In this document: in pieces, positions 17,484 through 25,145 of the stretch | Layout of the letters: each line of letters opens with the position of its first letter | Position numbering within the stretch: position 1 is the first letter of the stretch | Position numbers and translations under genes: made by a program | Assembly: GCF_000186345.1 (NCBI RefSeq) | Contig: NC_014962.1 | Location: 248,001 to 312,000 of the forward strand | Origin: Isosphaera pallida ATCC 43644 | Lineage (GTDB): Bacteria > Planctomycetota > Planctomycetia > Isosphaerales > Isosphaeraceae | Direction: 5' to 3' | Length of the DNA: 64,000 nt | Notes under the pieces: generated by a model | The model's input: the letters and a program-made list of their open reading frames with translations, nothing else | Told to the model about the DNA's origin: nothing | Databases searched by the model: none

Positions 17484-19229
17484 ATGATGTCCCTGCCACC
17501 GCCTCCATTTCCATTAGTCCCATCACCCGTGTTTGTCTCGTCCAGTTGCCGTGAGGACCGAAAACCGGGTTTTCGATCTCGGTTCACCCACCTAGCGGAG
17601 TTGCTGGAGTTCGTAGCGCGCGTGTACCCCGAACGTCCCGCAATCGAGACCGAGGAGGGACGAATCTGGAGCTACGCCCAACTCAATGAAACGGTGGAGC
17701 GTCTGGCGGCGACTCTCGAGGAGTGGGGCGTGGGCCGAGGCGATCGGGTCGGGGTAGCGATTCCCAAGAGTCCCGAGGCGGTTGCAGCGATTCATGCCGT
17801 CTTGCGGGTGGGGGCGGCCTATGTACCGGTCGATCCCACGTCCCCGGCGGTTCGCGGGGCCACCATCCTACGCGATGCCGAGGTCGCCGCCTGGCTGGCC
17901 GCGCCCGAGCAGGCCGCCGGTTTGCTCAAGGAATGGCCCAAGGCCCCGCGTTTGATTCATCTGGACGCCGCGCCAGGGGGCTCCGCCCTGGCGGATGGGT
18001 CTCATACGTCGTTCCGTCCCGGCGATCGCGCCTGGAACGAGGTGATGGAGTCGTTCCATCGCCAGTTGACGCCGCCCCGCGACCGCGACCGTCACCCCGA
18101 CGACGACGCTTATTTGCTTTACACCTCCGGTTCTACTGGCACGCCCAAAGGAGTGCGCCTGACGCATCGCAACGCCTTTTGCTTTCTCGATTGGTGTTTT
18201 AGCACGCTGAACCTGCCGCCAGGGGGACGGTTCTCTTCGCACGCGCCGTTTCATTTCGATCTGTCGGTGTTCGATCTCTACGCCAGTTGCGCTTCGGTGG
18301 GCACTTTGGTGATTGTGGGCGAAGCGCTGGGCAAGGATCCCCAGCGTCTCGGCGCGTTTCTCAAAGCGCGGCCGGTCGATGTCTGGTATTCCGCGCCGTC
18401 GATCCTTAACCTACTGGCGCGGTTCGGTGGTGCGGTCGAGCCGGGCTTTCCCGCGCCGGGGTTGGTGCTGTTCGCCGGAGAGGTGTTTCCGATCGAACCG
18501 CTCAAGACCTTGCGTTTGGCTTGGTCGGATTCGGAGATGTGGAATCTGTACGGTCCCACGGAAACCAATGTCTGCACGGCGTATCGGGTTCCCGACCGGC
18601 TTGACCCGACGCGACGTGACCCGTTGCCGATTGGTCCGGTGTGTCCACCATTGCGGGCGCGGATCATCGACGAAGCGGGGCGGGATGTGGCGGTTGGTCA
18701 ACTGGGCGAACTGGTGATCGCCGGTCCCGGCGTGATGCGCGGCTACTGGAACCGTCCCGACCTGGACGCCACGGTCTTTCTCCAGGATGCCGAGGGAACC
18801 CGGTGGTACCGTACCGGTGACCTGGCGATTGACCCAGGGGATGGCGTGTTCGTGTTCAAAGGGCGGCGCGATCGGATGGTCAAGCGTCGGGGGTTTCGGA
18901 TCGAATTGGGGGAGATCGAGGCGGCGATCCATCGTCACGAGGATGTCGAGCAGGCCGCGGCGATCGCGCGCGACGATCCCGACACCCAAGGGGTAGCCAT
19001 CGAGGCATTCGTGGCGCTCAAGCCGGAACGTCGTCGTTCGATCATCGCTATGAAGCGGCACCTTGTCGGTCAGCTTCCCCACTATATGATCCCCGACACG
19101 ATTCGCTTTCTCGATCGTTTGCCCCAGACCTCGACGGCTAAGGTGGATTACGCCAAGTTGAAATGGCTTGCGGAAAGTGGCGAGTCCTCCGGTTCGACTG
19201 TTTCGGCGGGTTGTGATGCGGTGCGATGA
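17484..19229 (+). CDS. Adenylation-domain (AMP-forming) ligase, DltA/NRPS A-domain-like
   Basis: A stand-alone 581-residue ANL-superfamily ligase that should activate a carboxylate with ATP. Core motifs are complete: YTSGSTGTPKGVRLTH (phosphate loop), NLYGPTETNVC, WYRTGDLA, FKGRRDRMVKRRGFRIELGE and a C-terminal TSTAKVDYAKL with the catalytic lysine. The layout matches NRPS adenylation domains and D-alanine:carrier ligase, but no carrier or condensation domain is fused. ATG 17484 follows an AAGGA site; the frame extends upstream into the SGNH gene, which I regard as fortuitous. It sits 61 bases behind the SGNH pair. The substrate (amino, hydroxy or fatty acid) cannot be read from motifs alone. 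Confidence 0.88.
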   Translation: MMSLPPPPFPLVPSPVFVSSSCREDRKPGFRSRFTHLAELLEFVARVYPERPAIETEEGRIWSYAQLNETVERLAATLEEWGVGRGDRVGVAIPKSPEAVAAIHAVLRVGAAYVPVDPTSPAVRGATILRDAEVAAWLAAPEQAAGLLKEWPKAPRLIHLDAAPGGSALADGSHTSFRPGDRAWNEVMESFHRQLTPPRDRDRHPDDDAYLLYTSGSTGTPKGVRLTHRNAFCFLDWCFSTLNLPPGGRFSSHAPFHFDLSVFDLYASCASVGTLVIVGEALGKDPQRLGAFLKARPVDVWYSAPSILNLLARFGGAVEPGFPAPGLVLFAGEVFPIEPLKTLRLAWSDSEMWNLYGPTETNVCTAYRVPDRLDPTRRDPLPIGPVCPPLRARIIDEAGRDVAVGQLGELVIAGPGVMRGYWNRPDLDATVFLQDAEGTRWYRTGDLAIDPGDGVFVFKGRRDRMVKRRGFRIELGEIEAAIHRHEDVEQAAAIARDDPDTQGVAIEAFVALKPERRRSIIAMKRHLVGQLPHYMIPDTIRFLDRLPQTSTAKVDYAKLKWLAESGESSGSTVSAGCDAVR

Positions 19230-19421
19230 GTCAGAGGGGGGGGGCAAGCTGGGGAATCCCAGGGAAACCCGCCGATGCGAAGAAAGCATGAACGTCTCCG
19301 ACGATTCAATCCGTCCACGATCACGGTGTTCGATGAGTCGAGCGTCCTTCCGGCGTCGGGATTCCGCGTCGGTGGGAGAGTTCAACCGATCGGCCCGGCA
19401 GGCAAAGGGAGCGGCCCCACC

Positions 19422-20594
19422 GTGACGGTACGCGACGCCATGACTTGGAAATACTGGTTCTACGAGGTCTGGCTGCCTCGCTTGGCTCGGATTCCGTCCG
19501 ACCGGGCCGCGCGCGGCTTGGATCGCTTAGGCCGGTTGCTGGCGGTTTGGCCGGGACGGTTCGCTCAGACGCTCGATCAAGTGCGCCGGGTTCGCCTGGC
19601 GCTGAATGTCGAATGGGACGACCGACAGGTGACCCAACGGCTGCTCGAAGGGCTGCCTCGGTTCCACGCCCGCGACTATCTCTTGGATCATTGCGACCTC
19701 AACCAACTCGACCAACTCTTCGACGTGGAAGGTTGGGAGCCGGTGGCCCGTCTGATGGAGTCGGGCACGGGGGTCGTGTTGCTGGGTAGTCACCTGGGGG
19801 CGCACCTTTGTGGGGTTCATTGGTTGTTGCGTCGCCGCGATGCGATCCGGTTGCTGGTTCAGCGTCCCTGCCACGTCTCGTCCTTTTTGAACGAGGTTTT
19901 CGACCGCTGCGGCGATCTCCCTCAACGCGAGTTTTTCCTCAAACGCGGCCTGCCTCCGGCCCTGGCAATCGAGCGAGTCATGACCGCACGGTCCGCCTTG
20001 CGTAAAGGGATGTCGATCTATCTTAATGGCGACATTCCCTGGTACGGCCCCAACACGCGGGTAGGGCGTTTGTTGGGGCAACCGCATCGCCTCATTTCCT
20101 TGTGGGCCGACCTGGCCGCGGTCGCGCGCGCTCCGGTGGTGACGATGTTCTGCGGCTATCGGCCTGGCGGTCGCCACCGCTTGGTGTTCGACCCACCCCG
20201 GACAATTTTGCCCGGTCAAGAGTCGCAGGCCGTGCGTGATTATCTGATTCGGCTCGAGCTGGAAATCGCCCGCTACCCCCACGAGGCAGTGGCCCATCTG
20301 CTTTGGCCCTGCTTCGGTCCACCGCGGGAGGCGTCGTCCTCAACGGCGTCGGCGTGTAACCCCGCCTCGACCCCGTCCTCTTCAACGCCTCCGCTTTCGT
20401 GGCCGGCTCAAGCGGGAGAAGCGGGGACCGACCAAGAACCGGCTCCCGGAGGTCTCCCGGTTGTCCCGCGGCCCCATTCCGCGGTGGTGACCGCCGCGGG
20501 GGCCGCGACGTTGACCGACGACCTGCCGTGTCGGCCATCCGCATCGGTTCGATTGGAGATGACATGCAAGAGTGCAGAGCCATTCAACCCATGA
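19422..20594 (+). CDS. Lysophospholipid/lipid A-type acyltransferase-like protein
   Basis: About 390 residues from GTG 19422 (ATG 19440 is nearly as good). The segment GTGVVLLGSHLGAHLCGVH near residue 110 resembles the acceptor-side motif of LpxL/HtrB-type acyltransferases. It is followed by a basic LLVQRPCH stretch, then GMSIYLNGDIPWYGPNTRVG and PVVTMFCGYRPGGRHRLVF, an order typical of that superfamily. The last 85 residues are Pro/Ser/Thr/Ala-rich and probably disordered. It closes the block that starts with the MBOAT gene and could acylate the lipid part of the same product. Catalytic assignment is by pattern only. Confidence 0.68.
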   Translation: MTVRDAMTWKYWFYEVWLPRLARIPSDRAARGLDRLGRLLAVWPGRFAQTLDQVRRVRLALNVEWDDRQVTQRLLEGLPRFHARDYLLDHCDLNQLDQLFDVEGWEPVARLMESGTGVVLLGSHLGAHLCGVHWLLRRRDAIRLLVQRPCHVSSFLNEVFDRCGDLPQREFFLKRGLPPALAIERVMTARSALRKGMSIYLNGDIPWYGPNTRVGRLLGQPHRLISLWADLAAVARAPVVTMFCGYRPGGRHRLVFDPPRTILPGQESQAVRDYLIRLELEIARYPHEAVAHLLWPCFGPPREASSSTASACNPASTPSSSTPPLSWPAQAGEAGTDQEPAPGGLPVVPRPHSAVVTAAGAATLTDDLPCRPSASVRLEMTCKSAEPFNP

Positions 20595-20667
20595 TTCGTT
20601 GCTCCGGACGTCGGTTGGAGCCTCCCGTAGGGGAAACAAGTCGGTAACGCGGATTGCAATAAGTTCG

Positions 20668-21582
20668 TTACCCGCTTGGCTGTTGGCCCGTCCCGACCTC
20701 GTCGGTTGCGGCTTCGGGAGTCGGCTCAATCTGGGAGGAGGGCCGCGGTGGCGACTCCCGCGAGGATTCGGCCTGCGTTTGAGCCTGGCGGGCGTCTTCA
20801 AGTCGCCTCTTGGCTTTCGTGATCCGTTCGGCCTGAGCCGCCTTGGCCTCCAGTTCGCGGGCTTCCAACTCGGCCCAAACCCACTCGGCCGGTTCCACCC
20901 GGATGTCCAGACCGATCTTGGTCGTGCGAATCGACCACTCCTCGCGGTTCCATCCCACGATGATCCCGGACGCCTCCAAGCGGTCAAACATCTGTTGAAA
21001 ATAGAACGGAACGCGATCCTCGTACTCGGGCACGATGTCGAGCTTGCGGAACAGGAGGTTGAGCAGCCCGGAGATAGTGCGGGGCTTCTTTTGCTCGACC
21101 AGGCGCTGGAACTCGGGGGAGACGGGATCGGGTCCTTGAAGGGTGAGTTCCATCGACTTGAGAAGGCGTCCGAACATGCTGAACCAGCCGGTGCCGTAAC
21201 CGAAGTAGTCCTTATGGACGACTAGCACCTCGCGTTTACGGACAATCGCAGCCTGGTAAACGGTTTCCAGCATATTTTCGGCGAAGTTGGTTTGAAACGC
21301 GATGTTGACCGCCTTGGCGACATTCTGGAGCGCCACGGGCAAAGGGACGCGGAGAGGGCTGACCTGAAGCCTCAAGTCAATCAGTCCGCCGGCTTGACGC
21401 GCCGTGACCGCGCCTTCTTGGCTGTCAACCGCGATCGCCACCCCGACGGGCATGTGGCCGGGCATCATCGGACCCATCGGCACGTGGGCCATGGGGCGTC
21501 CAGGGATCAACCCGCCGCCACCCGGCCCTGAAGACCCACCGCCAGCAGCTCCCGAATCGCTGGGCGGCACTCTCTGAGACAT
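20668..21582 (-). CDS. Hypothetical protein with charged C-terminal coiled coil
   Basis: 304 residues, function not recognised. It begins with a Gly/Pro/Met-rich disordered segment (GGGSSGPGGGGLIPGRPMAH). A globular middle of about 170 residues contains a long amphipathic stretch (VALQNVAKAVNIAFQTNFAEN), VLVVHKDYFGYGTGWFSMFG and PFYFQQMFDRLEASG. A Glu/Ala/Lys-rich helix (ELEARELEAKAAQAERITK) likely to form a coiled coil follows, then a Ser/Pro/Gln tail. There is no signal peptide. ATG 21582 has a strong GAGGAG site, so translation is credible. It is divergent from the S9 peptidase and convergent with the acyltransferase; neither neighbour suggests a role. Confidence 0.75.
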   Translation of the reverse strand: MSQRVPPSDSGAAGGGSSGPGGGGLIPGRPMAHVPMGPMMPGHMPVGVAIAVDSQEGAVTARQAGGLIDLRLQVSPLRVPLPVALQNVAKAVNIAFQTNFAENMLETVYQAAIVRKREVLVVHKDYFGYGTGWFSMFGRLLKSMELTLQGPDPVSPEFQRLVEQKKPRTISGLLNLLFRKLDIVPEYEDRVPFYFQQMFDRLEASGIIVGWNREEWSIRTTKIGLDIRVEPAEWVWAELEARELEAKAAQAERITKAKRRLEDARQAQTQAESSRESPPRPSSQIEPTPEAATDEVGTGQQPSG

Positions 21583-22099
21583 AAGGCGCGTCTCCTCGCC
21601 GCGTCGTCGTCACGCTCGAAACCACGGTGGAGGCCGATTCCACACGCAGCGCGGTTCGGGGTAGACGGCGATCGGATGGGGTTCGATCCGTTTCGATCCG
21701 CCTCCTCCCGTCCCTTGCAGCACCGGCGCGACGCGGACCGGCCGGTTTCCCAAGAGGGCGACTCTTCGCAACCACCACCTCCCCTTCTATCCTCGAATCC
21801 AAGACGAGTTCATGCAACAGGGAAGTCGGGAACTTGGTCGTCGAGAGCCAGGAAGGGAGCGGCCGGGCGGAGTCGTTGGGGGCAGAACAATCCGCAGGAC
21901 AGACGCCGTCCCGTTCCCGAGGCTGTAACGGCGCGGTAGCCTTAGAGCCGCGCGCGCTCCCGTCGGTCGGTCGTGTCCGGCTGGGCTGGGTGGTGGGTGG
22001 TTGAAAACAACCCCGTCCAGCGCGGCTCGACCTGGGTTGGGCGTGCGCTCGTTGCGTCCCGATGGTTCGTTTTTTCGTTTCGAGAGGCGGTGGTCCGTC
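21583..22099. other. Divergent intergenic region
   Basis: 517 bases between two divergent genes, so promoters for both are expected here. I could not identify -35/-10 pairs with confidence and see no RNA gene. The frame of the S9 peptidase stays open back to 22001, but the signal peptide places its start at 22100. Confidence 0.5.
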
Positions 22100-24289
22100 A
22101 TGCCTCCCCAAGACAAGAGACTCCCGCGCCGGGGTCGTGCGGTTCAAGCCGTTGGCGTCAAGCGGTTCGGATCGCTGGCAATCCTGGCGGCGTTGGTGGT
22201 TGGCCCGCTGGTGACCAGACCCGTTCACTCCGCGCTTCCTGCGTTCTCCCCGACCCCAGCTCAACCGCCCGCCGCAAAGGCTCCACGTGCCATGACGATC
22301 AATGATCTGTTGGCGGTTCAAGTGGTGAGCGATCCCCAGGTTTCTCCCCAGGGGGATCGGATCGTTTACACCGTCAAAGTCATCGACCGGGAAACCGGTC
22401 GGTCCAACACCGACCTGTGGTTGGTAGACCGCCAGGGCAAAACGCCTCGGCAGCTCACCTCGCATCCCGGTTCCGACCGCCACCCGCGTTGGAGTCCCGA
22501 CGGCCGCTCGGTGGCGTTTTTGTCGGATCGAAGCGGTTCGACCCAGGTTTGGCTGCTGCCGATGGATCAGTCTGGCGAGGCGCGTCAGTTGACCCGCCTG
22601 CCGTTGGATGTCGAGGGGCCGATCTGGTCCCCTCAGGGCGACCGCCTGGCCGCGATGGTCTCGGTCCTGCCTGGCAAAAGCTTCGAGGAGACCGCCGAAA
22701 CCCTGCGCCAGCGCCGCGAGGCCAAGAGTCAGGCCAAGATTTACGACGACCTGATGGTGCGTCACTGGGACACCTGGGATGATGGAACTCGTCAGCATGT
22801 GATTCTGATTGACGTGGCCGATGGTTCGGCCCGCGATTTGATCCCCGACTGGACAGCGCACGCGCCGCCGTTTTTCTCCGGCTCCTCCACCGACTACGCC
22901 TTTTCACCCGACGGCGAGGAACTAGCGTTCATTTCCGAGCCGTTGACCGAACACCCTTGGACCACCAATAAAGATGTTTGGATCGTCTCGACCCGGCCCG
23001 GCGAAAACGGCCGGTCGGCGACGCCCCGCAACCTGACGGCCGGTTCGCTCGGAGCCGAGGCCGCCCCTTCCTATTCGCCTGACGGCCGGTTTCTGGCCTT
23101 TTTGCGTCAAGAGCGCGCCGGGTTCGAGGCTGATCAATGGGTGTTGACCTTGTTCGATCGCCAAACCAGCGGGGTTCGTCCTCTCACTCTCAAGTTGGAT
23201 CGTCCGATCGAGGAGTACGCCTGGACCGCCGACTCCCAAGCGATCGTCGCCACCATCGACGATCGGGGTTCGGTGGCGCTAGTGCGGCTGGACCATCCCG
23301 CCCAACGGGAATACGGTCCCGACCTACCGCGTTTGACCCCAACGGGGACGCATCGCGGCATCCGCCCACTGCCCGACGGAGGGGTGGTCATGGTTCGTCA
23401 TCACTCCGCCGCACCCGGGGAACTGTTTGTGCTGCCGGCCGGATCCGACGCTCAACTGCAACCGCTCACCCATCACAATGCCGATCTGATCGCCAGTCTG
23501 GACCTCAACCGCGCCGAGCTGTTCACCTTCAAGGGAGCCGAGGGGACCGACGTGACCGGCTGGTTGGTCAAGCCCCCAGGATTCGACCCGTCGCGGTCCT
23601 ATCCCGTGCTGTGTTGCATTCACGGCGGTCCCCAAGGGGCCTGGCATGACGAATGGCACGAACGTTGGAACTACGCCTTGTTCGCCGCGCCGGGGTACGC
23701 GGTCGTGGCGATTAACCCCCGCGGCTCGACCGGATTCGGTCAAACCTTCACCGACCAAATCAGCCGGGACTGGACCGGACGAGTTTATGAAGACCTGATG
23801 CTCGGTCTGGATCACGCCTTGGCCACCTATCCGTTCCTCGACGGCGACCGGGTCGCGGCCCTAGGCGGCTCTTACGGCGGCTTCATGGTCAACTGGATCG
23901 CTGGACACACCGACCGCTTCAAGGCGTTGGTCAGCCACGCCGGAGTCTTTGACTTGACCAGTATGTATTTCACCACCGAGGAACTGTGGTTCCCCGAGTG
24001 GGAGTTCGGCGGTCCTCCCTGGAACGCGGCCGATCCCAAGCTGTATCGGGCGATGTCTCCCAGCACCTACGTCGAATCCATGAGGACGCCCACCCTAGTC
24101 ATCCACGGCGCGTTAGATTTCCGAGTGCCGGATTCCCAGGGTCTGGCAATGTTCACGGCGTTGAGGCGTCAAGGAGTGCCAGCCCGCTACGTTTGGTTCC
24201 CCGACGAGAACCACTGGATTCTCAAACCCGCCAACCGGATCGTCTGGTGGCGCGAGGTCCACAATTGGCTCGATCGGTATCTTCGTTGA
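22100..24289 (+). CDS. S9-family serine peptidase (acylaminoacyl-peptidase/dipeptidyl-peptidase type)
   Basis: About 729 residues. ATG 22100 gives a basic N-region and a hydrophobic export segment (FGSLAILAALVVGPLVT), so the enzyme is periplasmic or anchored. An N-terminal WD/PD40-like beta-propeller is evident from repeats such as HPRWSPDGRSVAFLSDRSG, YAFSPDGEELAFIS and SYSPDGRFLAFLR. The C-terminal alpha/beta-hydrolase domain has the oxyanion HGGPQGAW, nucleophile GGSYGGFMVNW, the acid in HGALDFRVP and the histidine in DENHWI. This is the classic S9C layout for cleaving short peptides. Regulation is not visible; the gene stands alone. Confidence 0.93.
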   Translation: MPPQDKRLPRRGRAVQAVGVKRFGSLAILAALVVGPLVTRPVHSALPAFSPTPAQPPAAKAPRAMTINDLLAVQVVSDPQVSPQGDRIVYTVKVIDRETGRSNTDLWLVDRQGKTPRQLTSHPGSDRHPRWSPDGRSVAFLSDRSGSTQVWLLPMDQSGEARQLTRLPLDVEGPIWSPQGDRLAAMVSVLPGKSFEETAETLRQRREAKSQAKIYDDLMVRHWDTWDDGTRQHVILIDVADGSARDLIPDWTAHAPPFFSGSSTDYAFSPDGEELAFISEPLTEHPWTTNKDVWIVSTRPGENGRSATPRNLTAGSLGAEAAPSYSPDGRFLAFLRQERAGFEADQWVLTLFDRQTSGVRPLTLKLDRPIEEYAWTADSQAIVATIDDRGSVALVRLDHPAQREYGPDLPRLTPTGTHRGIRPLPDGGVVMVRHHSAAPGELFVLPAGSDAQLQPLTHHNADLIASLDLNRAELFTFKGAEGTDVTGWLVKPPGFDPSRSYPVLCCIHGGPQGAWHDEWHERWNYALFAAPGYAVVAINPRGSTGFGQTFTDQISRDWTGRVYEDLMLGLDHALATYPFLDGDRVAALGGSYGGFMVNWIAGHTDRFKALVSHAGVFDLTSMYFTTEELWFPEWEFGGPPWNAADPKLYRAMSPSTYVESMRTPTLVIHGALDFRVPDSQGLAMFTALRRQGVPARYVWFPDENHWILKPANRIVWWREVHNWLDRYLR

Positions 24290-24454
24290 CACCAAGAAGG
24301 AACGGGGACGTGCCGAAGTCCAGCGACGCGACGAACGGCCGTTGGACCCGGCCCGCCACGATCATCGCCCTCGGCTTGGCTCGGATCGCGGCAAGCCGCA
24401 TGGAAATACGAACAATTGCTACCAAATCTAGCCTCAAGTCGTGAGAACCGCTTG

Positions 24455-25021
24455 ATGAATTCCAACTCCGCTCCGTTGGCTCCCCGGCCCCGCTCGGCCT
24501 CGTCCCAGGCCGACAAGCCGCCCTCGCTGCGTTTGGTCGAGCGATACGAGGCTGGCGCTCCGCTGGTGGGTTACGCGATTGCCCATCTGACCTCCGAACA
24601 ACTCACCACCCGTTTGAGTCCAGGCACGTGGAGCATCGCCGAAGTGGTGGTGCATCTGTTGGATTCTGAACTGACCTTCAGTGACCGCTTCAAGCGGATT
24701 CTGGCCGAAACCGACCCGGTGCTTCAGGCGTTCGACGAGAGCCGCTGGCTGGTCGAGATTCCTCCCCACGAGCTGCTGCCATTAGAGGAGGCGGCTCAGA
24801 TGATCGAACTCAACCGCCGCTGGACCGCACGGATTTTGAAGCGTCTGCAACCAGCTGACTTCGGGCGAAGCGGTCGCCATTCGGTCAACGGGCGCGTGAC
24901 CCTCGCCTCGATCCTGGCCTACGCCGTGGGTCACCTCGACCATCATTTGCGGTTTCTCTACGGCAAGCGAGGCAACCTCGGTTCCTCGATCGAACCACGT
25001 TATACCCCGGACGTGGTTTGA
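24455..25021 (+). CDS. DinB-family protein (DinB_2-like four-helix bundle)
   Basis: 188 residues. Helix 1 is followed by LSPGTWSIAEVVVHLLDSE with a histidine of the usual metal triad, and the C-terminal half has LASILAYAVGHLDHHLRFLYG supplying two further histidines. This matches the DinB/YfiT-like superfamily, whose members include metal-dependent thiol transferases and many proteins of unknown role. ATG 24455 was chosen over an upstream in-frame TTG because it gives a normal hydrophilic start. It follows the S9 peptidase by 165 bases. Confidence 0.86.
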   Translation: MNSNSAPLAPRPRSASSQADKPPSLRLVERYEAGAPLVGYAIAHLTSEQLTTRLSPGTWSIAEVVVHLLDSELTFSDRFKRILAETDPVLQAFDESRWLVEIPPHELLPLEEAAQMIELNRRWTARILKRLQPADFGRSGRHSVNGRVTLASILAYAVGHLDHHLRFLYGKRGNLGSSIEPRYTPDVV

Positions 25022-25145
25022 TCGAAACGGTTCGGATCGAGGAAAACCCATCTGATTCCTATGGATGTCTTAGTCAATTAGGTTTGGACCCAAATTCGTC
25101 GCTATGTTCTTCGCCGGGGTTGACTCGGCCTGGAGTATTCGTGTC

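Noticed and set aside
19168-19425. Short frame between ligase and acyltransferase considered as the missing carrier protein
   Set aside because: Arg/Ser-rich and lacks the DSL phosphopantetheine attachment motif, so it is not a DltC-like carrier.
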